Source of the DNA: Paramacrobiotus metropolitanus | Lineage: Eukaryota; Tardigrada; Eutardigrada; Parachela; Macrobiotidae | Length of the DNA stretch: 64,000 nucleotides | Reading direction: 5' to 3' | Assembly: GCF_019649055.1 (NCBI RefSeq) | Contig: NW_026570225.1 | Span: 2,852,001-2,916,000, forward strand | Part shown: piece after piece, positions 10,685 through 23,233 of the stretch | How positions within the stretch are numbered: the stretch's first letter is position 1 | Layout: each line of letters opens with the position of its first letter | Translations under genes and position numbers: made by a program | Notes under the pieces: generated by a model | Seen by the model: only the letters and a program-made list of their open reading frames with translations | Database searches by the model: none | What the model was told of the DNA's origin: nothing

Positions 10685-11887
10685 CAGTTTCACATAGCAC
10701 TTCTAGAAATGGCAAGATAGTGCTTACGCAATATTTACCCACAAGGTCAAATTCGGCCAGCGAACTAGTCATTTCCGGTCTAACAGATTCGACAACGCGA
10801 TGTCGGTGTTGACCGTGACCGGAAGAACTACTGTTACTCAAGACGGCTACCAAAACCAATACTGGGAAATGCAGTGTCGACGTCCAACCTTCCAAAGTCC
10901 CAAAGCCAATGTGGTAGATCACTTTAGTCAATCCGATCCCGATGGAGGATGATAAAATTTGGTGTACAGTATTCGTACTGTGTATAAATAAGGATAAAAC
11001 TGGTAAATGAGAATCGGGACTAGTATTTGTACCAGTGACAAGCCTGTATACTCCGTATATACAAATAGTTTATAATTAACAAGTTTTATAATTAACAAGT
11101 CCCCATGACTTAATGTAGTTCTTTAACAAATTTTGCATTTTACGCTTGTGTGGCGGCATTATCGCAGTCTTTTGAGATTTGTTAATTGTTGGTGTTTTTA
11201 GCTAACAAGGTCGCAACTGCAACTGCAGCTGGCTGAATGTCCGCTATTCCTTTATTTGCAAAACGTAAGGCATTTTCCTAAAATAATTATGAATTCATTT
11301 GTAAACAAATTTTATAAGTTTAATTTACATCGGATGAATAATGAAAGTTTACTGTAATGAAAAAATGAATGAGGGCTTAAAGTACAGGGATAACATCGAG
11401 GAATGCAAGGCAGAGCATCCTGCATCCGGTCACGGTGATACTGAAAGTTACGCATCAACACAGTGACAAGACCGCCTTTTCTGATGACGTACAACGGTAC
11501 AGTGCAATAAGTGCATAACAGAATTCAGTGTAAAAACTTGTAGCAGGAGAAAACTTTTGTGCGCGTATATTTCATTGTCTGAACTTGCAAATTAAGTGCC
11601 AGTTTTACTGCAGAAGATTGCCGCGCTGAAAGACGACTTCATTTTATTTGATTGCTAAAGCTGTGGAAAAAGTTTCAGCTTATTGTTAGCGATTTGGTAG
11701 CACCACGTTGTATGTCGAGCATCCGGGACTGTAAGGAGCAACGTCTTGAAAACCATTCTTGATTCGGAATTCACCAAAATCTCCAGCGACGATCAGCGCA
11801 GCCGCGCACCAACAGTCGCAGTTATCAGCGATACTTCCAAAGTACAGGATATTTAATTCCTCAAGTCGGCATATCTCGTTCTAAAAA
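10685..11887. other. Spacer between Harbinger element and asparaginase gene
   Basis: Mostly AT-rich. A minus-strand frame beginning at 10931 (MTKVIYHIGFG...) stays open for about 80 codons up to the transposon edge and carries a hydrophobic stretch and a GTAAGC donor-like site. It matches nothing I recognise and may be chance. The 5' region of the asparaginase gene occupies the right end. Confidence 0.4.
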
Positions 11888-14800
11888 ATGGATAAGGAGA
11901 CCAGCAATGCGGAGCTGCATAAGGAGACTCAGACTACGGAGGTTGTTGGTAAACCCGAGCGGAAGCGGCACCCAAGTATGTTGGAAGAACAAATCAGCAT
12001 ATTCAATTCGCTGGAGTACGATCCCCAGAAGCATGCTAGAGTTCTGGTCCTTTATACTGGAGGAACTATAGGCATGTGCTGGAAAAATGGTGCATATTGT
12101 CCCGAACCCAATTTCTTAGTGGATGCTATCAAAAGGTTTGCACCAGTTTCGAAGGTTTTTGGCGTACTGTCGTTTATCACTTATGATTTACATTATCGCT
12201 GTATCAGCGCATTGGTGTTCAATACGGAATGTCTACACTTATTCTCTCCCCAGACTTTTGTTATTGCAGGAATGTAGCGCTTGCTGCTGACTTACAGTTT
12301 TTTAGTAAGCTTTTAAAGTTATGATGATATGATCTGTTGTCATCTTTACAATTTACAGTAATTTCCTTAAACCAGAAAAAGCGTAGAAGCTCTGTTGTTT
12401 TTAGAATTTAAATCAGAAATTTATTACCTAGTCAAAGTTTACCGCCGCTGTTCTGGCTAATTGTCAATGAAACCTGTAATTTAATTCGGGAGCCATCGGA
12501 AAGAAGAAAAAAGAATTACTTAAGTCTATTTTTTCTACAGGTATCCGCATCTGCACGACAGCTCATACGCTACGGTCTTCACTCCCGATGTGGATCTGCA
12601 GCCGCTCGTCTTGCCTGACTGTCATGAACCGAAGACCATTCTGTACTACGTAAAAGAGTACGATCCTCTGCTGGATTCCTCTAACATGACAGCGGAGGAA
12701 TGGAGCAACATTGCGAAAGATATTTACGACCAATATGAAGCTTTTGATGGGTAAGGCATTCTATGCAATTTATGTATTTACTGGTATTCGGATTGCCATA
12801 ATTGGCTTGACGCCAGACTGTACTCTTCTTTTGCACAGAGAGAGATTTGCAATGCATTTGCTTTTTTCGTGAAATACGTAAATTAAAATGTTTCTTAAAT
12901 TATGGATGTCGCTCAACATGATTAATTTTTGATTAATTTTCTAACGTTTGATACGGTGAGAAGTTGTGGTTTTGGTACATTTCTGACTCTTTTGAGTGGG
13001 TAGCTTGATTATTTTATGTGCGTGCATTTAGGATGCGTAATTAATTGACGTTCGGCTATTTACATGATTGATCTCCATGTGGCCAGCCACATTCACACAT
13101 TACTATTTCATTACTTTTTGTTTATGCTCTTTTTTTCATCGATTTTTTATCAGATTTTCGAATCTCTGAATAGTTTTAGATTTTCAAGAAGCAGCATGTT
13201 ATTAATTATCATGATTGCCAGCTGTCTCAGAAGATGGGTTATATATAACTACCGTGTTCAACTGACAAAACGAGTGCATTATTATTGTTTACTGTCAGTT
13301 ACATGTAGATTTCTTCGATCCTGTCACGTTATTAATTTCTCGACTTTGGAAATTCGACTTTGATTTCTCGACTTTCAAGCAGATAAATACGATTTCTGCT
13401 TTTTTGTCATGGTCTTTTGTCGATGTATATGTCTGTTTCATGCCTCGATTAACCGCATTAGCTTTGGATTTTGACAACTGTCTACCCTAGGTTAGCGGCA
13501 TGACGCTAACCTACCCTACCTAGTGTTATTTGGTGTGCTGTAAAGTTCCTTAGGTGTTTAATTGTATTTCAAAAATCACCATAAAAATGGGGTGAGACAG
13601 TATTGATTATTGCACCCTGGATTTTGCTGGTTGTAAGTTTGTGTTTGTTGGATTTGCTTAAATATGTTATAATAAATGTGTTGCGTGTATAATATAATTA
13701 TTCGAGTTGCTTATTAAGATACGTGACGTAAAATAATTAACGTTTCTTTTATAGGTTTGTTATATTACATGGAACGGATACAATGTCTTACACGGCTTCT
13801 GCCTTATCTTTCATGCTGGAAAATCTGGGAAAGCCCGTTATCTTAACGGGATCACAGATCCCGATTTTTGAAGTGCGAAGTGACGGACGTGACAATTTTA
13901 TCGGAGCATTGGTGCTTGCCGGATGTTACAAGATCCCTGAAGTGTGTATTTACTTTAACCATAAGTTGTTAAGAGGGAATCGATCAACAAAAGTAGATAA
14001 CAGCGCATTTGATGCATTCGATTCGCCAAATATGAAGCCAATAGCATCGGTCGAAATAAAAATTTATGTGGACACGGATTCGATATTTCGGCCTCATAAA
14101 CTCAACAAGTTTGCTTTCATGACAAATATGATACAGAATGTGGCCGTTTTGCGACTTTTTCCCAGCATTACTGCATCCACTGTGAAATATTTTCTTCGAG
14201 ACCCCATAGCAGGTAAGCACTTAGTCTCTTAAGTTATGACTATATAATTACAACACAATAAAGTCCCGCTGAGTGAGAAATGGTTGTCACAAGGCTGGTG
14301 TTATCTGTTGGTTGCAAATAATGGAAGAGACATCTGCTTTTATATTAAGGGATCTACTGCGTTAATTGATTACGCCCAGGGACATATTAACGAGATAAAC
14401 TAGTGGCATATGTGTAATAAATGCATAATAACTATTATGTAGTTGGCTTTGCCATAATACCAATCAATCACGCTTGGTATTATGATTTTGCTTGAAAAAT
14501 CATGAGCTTTTAACTAAAATGCATTAAATGAACACAATTAGTTAGAATGTTCTTAATAATTTTCTTGGCATTATTGTTCGTTACGCTTTTTTAGAAAGAG
14601 TACTTTCATGTAAACTACTGCTTTAATCACTGCTTCTAGTTAGCCGTGTTTGGTATACTATAATTAATACTTATTAATCTCTGGAATCTTAGTATGTGTT
14701 ACGTTGCGGCATGATTATCAGCCTTTTATCGTTTTGAAGGTTTGTTCTTTGCGTTTGTAGGAGTGGTACTTCAGACGTATGGGGCGGGCAATGGTCCTCA

Positions 14801-16007
14801 AAAACGAAAAGATATTTTAGACGCTTTCCGTGAAGCCACCGATCGCGGTGTGTTGATTATCAACATCAGCCAATGCAGTCGCGGCGTGGTCAACCCGTCG
14901 TACGAAACGGGTCAAGCGCTACTGGAATGCGGGATCATCCCGGGACACGATATGACACCGGAAGCGGCGTTGGCTAAACTCAGTTACGTCTTGGGAAAAA
15001 CAGAATGGGATTACCAGCAAAAGCGAGCCATGATTCTGCAAAATCTGCGTGGAGAACTAACTGTGAAACAGTCACGGCAGTTGTCCATCATCGATGCTGA
15101 TTTAATTGAAGCAGTGGCCCAAGTGATGCAGGTATCCTCATCGGAAGAAATGGCGGCGCTGCGTCGGGTGTTGTATCCCTCATTGATCTGTAATGCCACT
15201 AGAAGCGGATCGATCGCTACCTTGGAAAGTCTGAAATCGGCAGGGGCCAATTTGCGAGTGGGCGACTACGACGGGAACACAGCGCTTCATATCGCCGCAA
15301 CTAATGGTCTTGTGGATGTGGTTAAGTTTCTGATTGATAACGGAGCGAACATTTTTGCAGAGGATCAGTGGTAAGTCTGAAATCTACCTGCATATGGAAA
15401 TGATGTTCTTTTCGGTTTCTGCTTTATTTAAGTAGTTGTGAGTACCGCGTCATATTGTTTTTTTTTATTATCACAGGGGTTACACTGCATTGGATAATGC
15501 CGTACGCTTCGACCGTTTTGAAATTATTCGAATTCTCCGAGCAGCCGGTGCACATTTGAAACAAAGTCCTACCAAAATTGCATCGGAGCTTTGCTACACG
15601 GCCGCTAAAGACGAAGTGGATCGTTTAAGGAGTTTTTATTTTGCCGGCGCGAATTTGGATCAGGAAGGTAGTTTTCAGATTAACCGCTGAAATAATTATT
15701 CTGAGATATTTAAGCATAATTTGTTCTAAACATTAACATTTCCCAGGATGGAATTCTTAATAATGATATTGCAGATTACAATGGATGTACTGCACTCCTT
15801 ACTGCGGTTCGTCATAGAAGTGTTTCGTGTGTAAAGTTTCTCGTTGGTGTTTGCGAAAGCAGCATTAGTCAGAAAGACCGCTGCGGTTTCACGCCGTATT
15901 CGGAAGCAGAACGGATGAAAGACAAAGATTTGATGTACATCTTATCTCATATACCTCCGAAAATCAAACAAACTGAATCTGGTGGGAAACTGAATGGATC
16001 TCCATAA
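11888..16007 (+). CDS. ASPG: L-asparaginase with C-terminal ankyrin repeats (ASPG / 60-kDa lysophospholipase type)
   Basis: Six exons (11888-12135, 12541-12750, 13755-14212, 14761-15370, 15477-15667, 15775-16007) sum to 1950 bp, or 649 residues. The type I asparaginase domain carries both catalytic-threonine signatures, VLYTGGTIGM near residue 60 and ILHGTDTMSY near residue 155, followed by VILTGSQIP and the C-terminal GNGP and DMTPEAALAKL blocks. Ankyrin repeats follow (DYDGNTALHIAATNGLVDVV, GYTALDNAV, DYNGCTALLTAV). Human ASPG has the same order; that enzyme hydrolyses asparagine to aspartate in the cytosol and has reported lysophospholipase activity. The Lys/Glu-rich first 35 residues show no signal peptide. 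The first donor (AG|GTTTGC) is weak but is the only one that keeps phase. A possible AATAAA lies at 16277-16282. Confidence 0.95.
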
Positions 16008-16766
16008 TCACAGAATCTTCCAGTGAGTTGATGACGGTGCCTGTTATTGTGACTGTATGTGTTTTATCGTGTTTGCTGTATATTGCCGGTTTACACACAT
16101 CTATTCAGTACAGTATTCTTATTCTGCTCATTGCGTATGCATTTGTCGGTTGAAAGCTGAATTTGTTTGCTGGTGAATGTTTCACATTTGATGTCGTTTG
16201 TGATTGATAGATTTGCACAGTGTTGTTACACGCCTAGTCTTGCTAAATAGATGGAAAAAATAGCGGCTTATCAGACAATAAAGAATTACTCCGGATAGAT
16301 TGTCGTTGCAGTGCACAAGACTTTTATTGACTGTCGATTAGGACGATCAACTTTACACTTGGAGCGCGAATTATAACCACATCGTAGAGATGGTATTGTT
16401 TTTTATACTGGTTTGTGTCGCAGCCATAGGAATGGTGGGGTTCACAAATGTATCCAGTGTTTGATGAATGACAAAGCCTATCCTAACGCGACGCTTGTCC
16501 TAACTGGTCGATTATCGGGTTTAGACATATTGCTAAATATAACAGCTTTGAACTGTACTCAAGCAAAAGTTTTTTTGCTCATTTTCTTTGTATCTGGTGC
16601 GCAGATCGAGTAACGGCCGTGCCGTCAAGCACTTACTGTTAGTAATAAACATTTTGTTATGGTAATGGAACTACTAAGTGTGAGGTCACACATGTACCTG
16701 GCACTTCATAATTAATCGGAAATTACTCCTCCTGTTTTTGGTGATCTCCTTATCAACTACTACAAT
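16008..16766. other. Spacer downstream of ASPG
   Basis: Contains the ASPG 3' flank and the 5' flank of the cadherin-like gene. One 66-codon plus-strand open frame (16413-16613) has no features supporting a gene. Confidence 0.5.
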
Positions 16767-19700
16767 ATGCACCGATATTTTATCTATATTTTATTATGTT
16801 GGGCGACAAAGTTGTCGCCAATGTCCGCACAATTTTCTCAGTTCGGAATGGTGAGTTACCTCGTCAGCCTGACTTGTGAGTTACGCAAATCCGATGAACG
16901 GTTGAACGCAGCCTACCTGTGCCGTGTGCTAATTTTTAATTAAACTATGTAACTCTACTTTTGTTATCCGAAGTTAGCTCGTACTTTCTGGGCGAGTAAT
17001 ATATTTTGGTCAATGTTTAGACAAATGTCTTTAACCTCACAACTCAACCAACTCCAGCAGTTATGATGGAGACATGTGGAGATGCCTTCAGTAAATTCGC
17101 ATTCGTGCCATTAAGTGCCAAAGAAAATCACGAAGTGGGACGACTCGTTGACGTATGTGTAATTGCGTATCTTCGAGGACTTCCTTCTTTCATTTTATCC
17201 GAAATGTCACCATGGTCCACACCGAAATCTTTTGATTTTTTAGTTTGATGGTGGTCCTGGATGGGAACCGTTTAGGATAATAAGCGGCAATGAAAAAGGA
17301 CTGTTCAAAATGGATAAAGAGTACGTAATGGTATCTATGGTATTGACCTTTTTTTTAATTTTGGTAGCTCTTATTGTCAGTCTTAACGACGTCGCTACAG
17401 ATTCATTTGCACTTTTAAGTCTTCGACCTATTTGGATATTTTTAAGATATACAATTTGACGCCGTAGGGGAATTTTGCGCACGGCATATCAGATTTTTGA
17501 CGTGGATATTGGCGATTACCCTTTACGATTAGCGAGTATTAACGGAAATATGGTAAGTGCGACTGCTTAGACGAATACAGTTTTCTTTCGCATTGAAAGA
17601 TATACTTTGCTCAGATTTGCACGGTATTAATAAACATCCGGATCGGGGCCAACGCGTCCCTTTTTGACTCGTTTACACGGAACCACAGCATGGAGAACAA
17701 TGCTATCATGACCTTTGCCACGACTGTTTCAACGCGCGCAACAACCACCACTCGGTTACCGGTGACCACAACACCCAGCACGACCATCCGCACTACACCG
17801 ACAACGACAACCACCTCAGCGACAACAACACCGACAACGGTTAGGACAACCGTCCTATTCACTTTGCCGCCGGCACTGACCACCACAACATTCCCACCGA
17901 TGGGTTTCGCTAATCTCTTATCTCCAAATAACAGTCGGATATTATTGGATGATTTTGATGTGGACTTGGACAGGGTACGAAAATAAATTTGTTACAAAAT
18001 GCCACCGATGCGTCATGCATTTATAAGTCTGCGCCTATTCAAATCGATAACACATAGATAACAAAAAATTAAATTATAAGAATTTTTGACTTAAGCGTTG
18101 GTTAATGTTTTTAAAGCTTCAGTGAAGTTTTGCTTCAATGTATTTGCCAGTTATCACTGGGTGCATATCTGCAGAAGAATGGCTCGAAACGTCAGTTCAC
18201 CACACAAAACTTCGCGGGGACACCGTTAGGAGGTAATCCAGCACTAGGGACATTTCCCTTAGGTCCGCGCTGTGCTGACCCATTCCTGACCGTTGCTGTT
18301 CCCGCCGACACACCACCAAGTGTCCTCATAACAAAAGTGACCGCCACGTACGAGGTGGGCGTACCCATTGTGTACACAATCCCGGACGTGGTGTTTGATC
18401 GATTTCGGGTGGATGCTGGCAGTGGAGAAATTTTCACCGGACCGGCACCATTGTCAACAAGGCCGGGTCGGCAGTTTAAAAAGGGTAGCGTCATACCGCA
18501 AACTCGTTCTGCGCTGGAGTTTCGTGTTCGTGGCGCCATTCCTAACGGAGCGGTCAGTATTAACCACGCACTAAGAAAGAAATTAATAAGAAATTACGTT
18601 GCTGTATGGATACCTATATCTATATATGGTTTGGTAATTACGGTATCAATAGATAGTCTGTTATTAGCGATGCTTACCCGCGGGCCGCAGTGCACAGCAA
18701 ACGTCAACAAAAATACGTTCAGTATCGTATTGAATGCATGTTTTGACATAAATAATAATAATAATACCGTAGAAGTAATTAAAAATTTGACGATCGATAA
18801 TAGTGAAACCAGCTGCTGGGGTTTTTAGTATTGCGAAACAGTTATTCGGGTCAACGTTGTGCCGACGGTATTCCAAGCCAACCCCACGCCCGCTCCCTTA
18901 GGTGGGCGGAACCCGCCGTTCTTTATTAGTCAAAACCTGAATTTCCCCGTGACCAGCTGTATTCCTGGCACGGTAATCGGCCGCGTCGAGGCGCTGGACC
19001 CAGATGCCGGCGACCGGGTGCAGTACGCCATCGATAATCCAACCAGTGAGGTCGTCATTGATGCCGGTACCGGGATACTGCGCGTGGGCAGCATCCCGCC
19101 CACTGTCCAGCAGATCCGGCAGGTCACCGTTCGCGCCATCGATTTGGCGGCGTTGTCTAGCACGACCCTGGTAATTGTTAACTTCCAGTGCCGCAGCGCG
19201 ACGTTTCCGACGCCACTCCAATTTTCCCAGGGAAGTTACCAATTCGTAACGACAAACTGCGCCATCGGTACAGCAGTGGGAAATGTGATGGTAAGCACGA
19301 GATCACAAAAATGAGGATACTGGGCAACCGCGTAAAGCACAGTGCATACACTCTGTTCAGTAAGCAGCCAAGTACTGCAGAATATTATTATAAAAATACA
19401 AATTGCTATGAAAATTAATTGTAGAGTGAATAAAAATGGTTTCTAAAGCAAGCGAAGTAAACAGCTTAAAAGACCTTGTATACTTCACTTCACAGTTTAT
19501 GTAATAGGTATATATTACTGTCACTAAAGTAACTGACATAAATGTCACCTGTTTACGCAGATTTTGGGAAGTCCCTTCGGAGTATCGTTTCAGTCCAGTG
19601 CTCCTCAAGAATTCATCATCGATCCCAGCGGAGGCATCCGTATTGCCACTCCAGCGCTGTTCGGTCTGAACTTCCAGCGCACCATCACCGTTATCGCCAC

Positions 19701-22700
19701 CGATCCCCGAGGCAGTCAGGGTCAGACCACCGTCAACATCATCGGCAGGTGCTCGCCTAATTTTGGCGCCGCTCCCCTGGACCCTGACCAGTTCGACCAG
19801 ATCGACCGCAGCCGCTTTCCCACCGGTCCCTTCCCACCCATAAATCGACCCGGCACACCGCCATTCTTTGATTCGCGCAGCCCGGCGTTTCCTCCGCCTT
19901 TGGGCGCAGACCGCAACCCGTCCGCTGTTAGCAATTTTAACATAAATCCGAACATACCGCCACCAAACACCGGAAATGTGGACAATCCTTTTAATATGAA
20001 CGGTGGTCCGCTCCCCGGCAATCCCGGTGTATTTCCGGGCAACAGCGCACCTTTCCCCAATGGTAACTTCCCACCGGGTGCTGAACCTAATGCAAACGGA
20101 AATCTAATAGCAACGGGACCACTGACCAATCCCAACATTCCCATGGGCGCGTTGAACAACCCCGGTTTTCTCAACGGCCCCTTTGGACCGCGGCTTCCCA
20201 ACCGGCAACTGGCCATGGATCAACCGGATGCCATGATGCCCATGAACAATCGCGATCCCGGTCTGCTACGCCCGGTGTTCCCCAATACAGCGTCCTTTAT
20301 CCCGGGATCCGGCCAGTTTGATCTGATCGTCAAAGTACCGTTCATCAATAATTCGGTGCCTGATAACCGCTTAATGGATGGATTCAGTGACTTGGAGAAA
20401 TTCCACCAGGACGACATTTCGGCGTCCGAGAAAGGTCAACCGAACCAGAAGGGCATCACCATTGAGGCCGGACAGGATCCGGAAGATCCCAATGCCGTGG
20501 TGTTCTCCGCTAAACAGCTGAACAATTTCGGCCCAAACTCGGCGATGCTGGGCCAGAATCAGATCTTCCTTCCGCCCAATCAGATGATCTTTCCTTCAAG
20601 GCCCGAATCAGGTGGAAATTTTCCCCCGTTCCAGCCTGTAAATCCCTTTCCTGTCATGGTCAATCCCCAGCTCCCTTTGTCGCCCGATCGCCCCGCTTTT
20701 GGTCCATCCATTCCGAATTTTTTATTGCCCAACAATAACTTTCCTGCATTAGGTGGAGGACGGCCGGATTTCCCAATGGGTCAGATGCCGCAGAACGGGC
20801 CGCGACCGTTTGCTGGACCACCACCTTCTGATCCGTCCCGTTTCCTACCCGGTCCGATCTCTAGACCCTACGGCGTCGGGGGACAATTCACTGAGTTAAC
20901 CATTCAGCTGCCGTCGTCCGCCGGCCAAACTCCGCCAGTATTTTTAACACCGTTGTGCGCTCCGCCCAGCACGAATTTCATTGGACGTGTTCAAGTATGT
21001 ACTATGCATATACATTATACATATTTATATACAGTACTTAATTAAATCGTTCAGGCAATTCTCTAAAAAAATTCAAACAATCACATGCTTAATACAATCT
21101 TGTGCTTATTATTAGTACAACTAGTACGAATATAGATATAGATAATGTTTTTACTAGTATCAGTGCTATTCATGGATGTAGTCCCTGAGTGAACGTTCAC
21201 CTTTGAATGTGTTTTTCTATGGCTATAGTTTTATAGATGGTAGTTGTACCGCTATATAATATTAGCTATAGTGCCACGTTGCAAATACCGCGTGCGTTTG
21301 GATGTTATATAAATTTAAATTGTGATTCCATGACTTTACAATAATCTTCTTTTCTCTGTATGTAGGCAGTTGACCCCGATCCAGTTGACAGAGTCAGCTA
21401 TTTTATATGGAGCACTGGCGGGACGGACGTCTTTGACGTAAACGCGGTTACCGGCGAGATTCGCAGCCGCGTTGCTCTCGGATTGGGCACGTACAACGTC
21501 GACGTGGCTGCCCGCGACTTAAGCGGTCGCACGGCCATCATGAAACTGGAAATCACCATTTCCCCCTCCTGCCCGCTGCAGACCCGCATCAACAACAACT
21601 TCAACGCCAATCCGATCATCAATCCCGATCTGCCAGCGGTTCCAGATGTCAATCCGTTTTCCTTCGGTAACATGGGTGGACCGCGATTCGCCCAGCCGAA
21701 CTTCCGGTTCTCCCTTCCCCCATTTGCGCCACCACGGACAATGATTGGCCAGATTCAGGTAATGTACGATTACGTACCAAGATTAATTGTTAATAAAGGA
21801 GTCAAAAATATGTACTTTGCAGGCGTCAAGCTCAGACGGATCACGAATTGTCTATTCCCTAACGCCGGCTGGTCCTGAATTCGATATTGATTTGGATGGA
21901 CGCGTGTTTGCACTGATGCCGGTGGACGGTGTTAGAAATCTGCAGGTCACCGCTACCGACGCAATGGGACGATCTTCCGCAACTAGCATAAATGTATAAA
22001 TTCAAAACATTTATCTTTCGCTTGGACATTGATATTATTTTAATTGCTTCGAAACAGAAGACAGTTATACCCGTTTGAATATTGCTTATTTGTTAGATTG
22101 TTAACAACGTTCGCGCACCGGGTCAACCGGGACCACCGGCATCGTTGCCAGTCTGTTTGCACAACGATCAGACACCGAATAATTTAAAGAAATCTCTGCA
22201 GCTATCCCACTTTCCCGTGGTTAATCATTTTGGCATTATTCGACAATCGTCGAAATCGGGGTTGGCTATTCAGGGCGCTACAGTCATTACCGTTGATGCT
22301 CCGTACGAAGGTACACTACCGGCCTCGCTGCCATCCGGGACAATACTGGGCGAGTACAGTGTGACGGGGGGATCCGGCATTTATCGGTGGTTGCCTGGAA
22401 GCAACAGGTAATGTAGTCATTTTAACCGAAGAAGTTGGCATTGTGTTTTCCTTTGCTATGCGCAGCACTGCATATTTATATTTTAGTGCTATAATAGTGT
22501 ATTATTGCCTTATCTGTTTTGCATATGTTTTGTTCAATACATTGCGCCGAATTATTCTGCGTTTAGAAGTACTTCATTTTGCGGATTCATATTCCTTTCG
22601 TTGCAGTAACTTCGAAATCATCGGAGAGGGTGTCGGCACTTTACAGACGCGTATGACGCTGCAACCGGGAGCGTATGAATACAGGGCGAGCATTAAAGAC

Positions 22701-22865
22701 AACGCCGGAAATTTAGGCAGTATTGACATTCAGATTATCGTCAGAAATCCCGATTTTGGGGAAAGTCTGGCGATTACACCTGAGATTTCTCCCATGTTAA
22801 ATAGGCAACCGCATGATTCTGAATTTCACAACCTATTAGATAAGGACCAAACTGTTTTGTTCTAG
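16767..22865 (+). CDS. Large secreted cadherin-repeat mosaic with Thr-rich and Pro/Asn-rich linkers
   Basis: Twelve exons (16767-16850, 17021-17152, 17244-17320, 17468-17552, 17615-17974, 18151-18552, 18829-19290, 19561-20994, 21366-21758, 21823-21993, 22097-22407, 22607-22865) sum to 4170 bp, or 1389 residues. A signal peptide starts it (MHRYFIYILLCWATKLSPM). The first cadherin-like unit ends FDVDIGDYPLRLASING and is followed by a Thr-rich mucin-like stretch (17700-17890). Further cadherin-like units contain ALDPDAGDRVQYAID, IDAGTGILRVG, AVDPDPVDRVSYF and DVNAVTGEIRS. A roughly 370-residue Pro/Asn/Gly/Phe-rich region lies in the 1.4-kb exon. No transmembrane segment was seen at the C-terminus, so it is probably an extracellular matrix, cuticle or lumen protein. 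No named family was recognised beyond the cadherin fold. An AATAAA lies at 22899-22904. Confidence 0.8.
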
Positions 22866-23233
22866 AAATGTACCTGAAATGTTTTCACTGAAATTATTAA
22901 TAAATTTATAAGTCGTTTGAAAAAGCCGATAAAACGAGTTCTGGCTTGCCTTCATCGCACCACATAGCAAATCATAGTTAATTTTTATAAACCCCATGAA
23001 ACGACCGATAAAAGCCAACAATACCGAAAACACGTTTGAATGACAAACTAAACGTGGAAGACAAACAAAAAACGTCGTCTAGAACATCACCAAGATAGTA
23101 CCAGTTATCAAAGTTTAATCTATGATTGTGCTGTTGTGCTCGTGCGAAGCAAGAGAGCAATCTAAATACATAAACCACGGAAAATAATCAGGAGTTAAAT
23201 GCAAAGTTTTTCAATGTGATCAAGCCAGTTGCG
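22866..23233. other. Convergent 3' spacer between cadherin-like gene and HSDL2
   Basis: Holds the polyadenylation signal of the plus-strand gene (22899-22904) and the 3' flank of HSDL2. No gene was seen. Confidence 0.5.

Noticed and set aside
17611-17886. Minus-strand Val-rich frame
   Set aside because: Antisense of the Thr-rich repeat; Val codons are the complement of Thr codons.
19722-20216. Minus-strand Gly/Pro-rich 164-codon frame
   Set aside because: Antisense of the Pro/Asn-rich exon of the cadherin-like gene; low-complexity DNA keeps several frames open.
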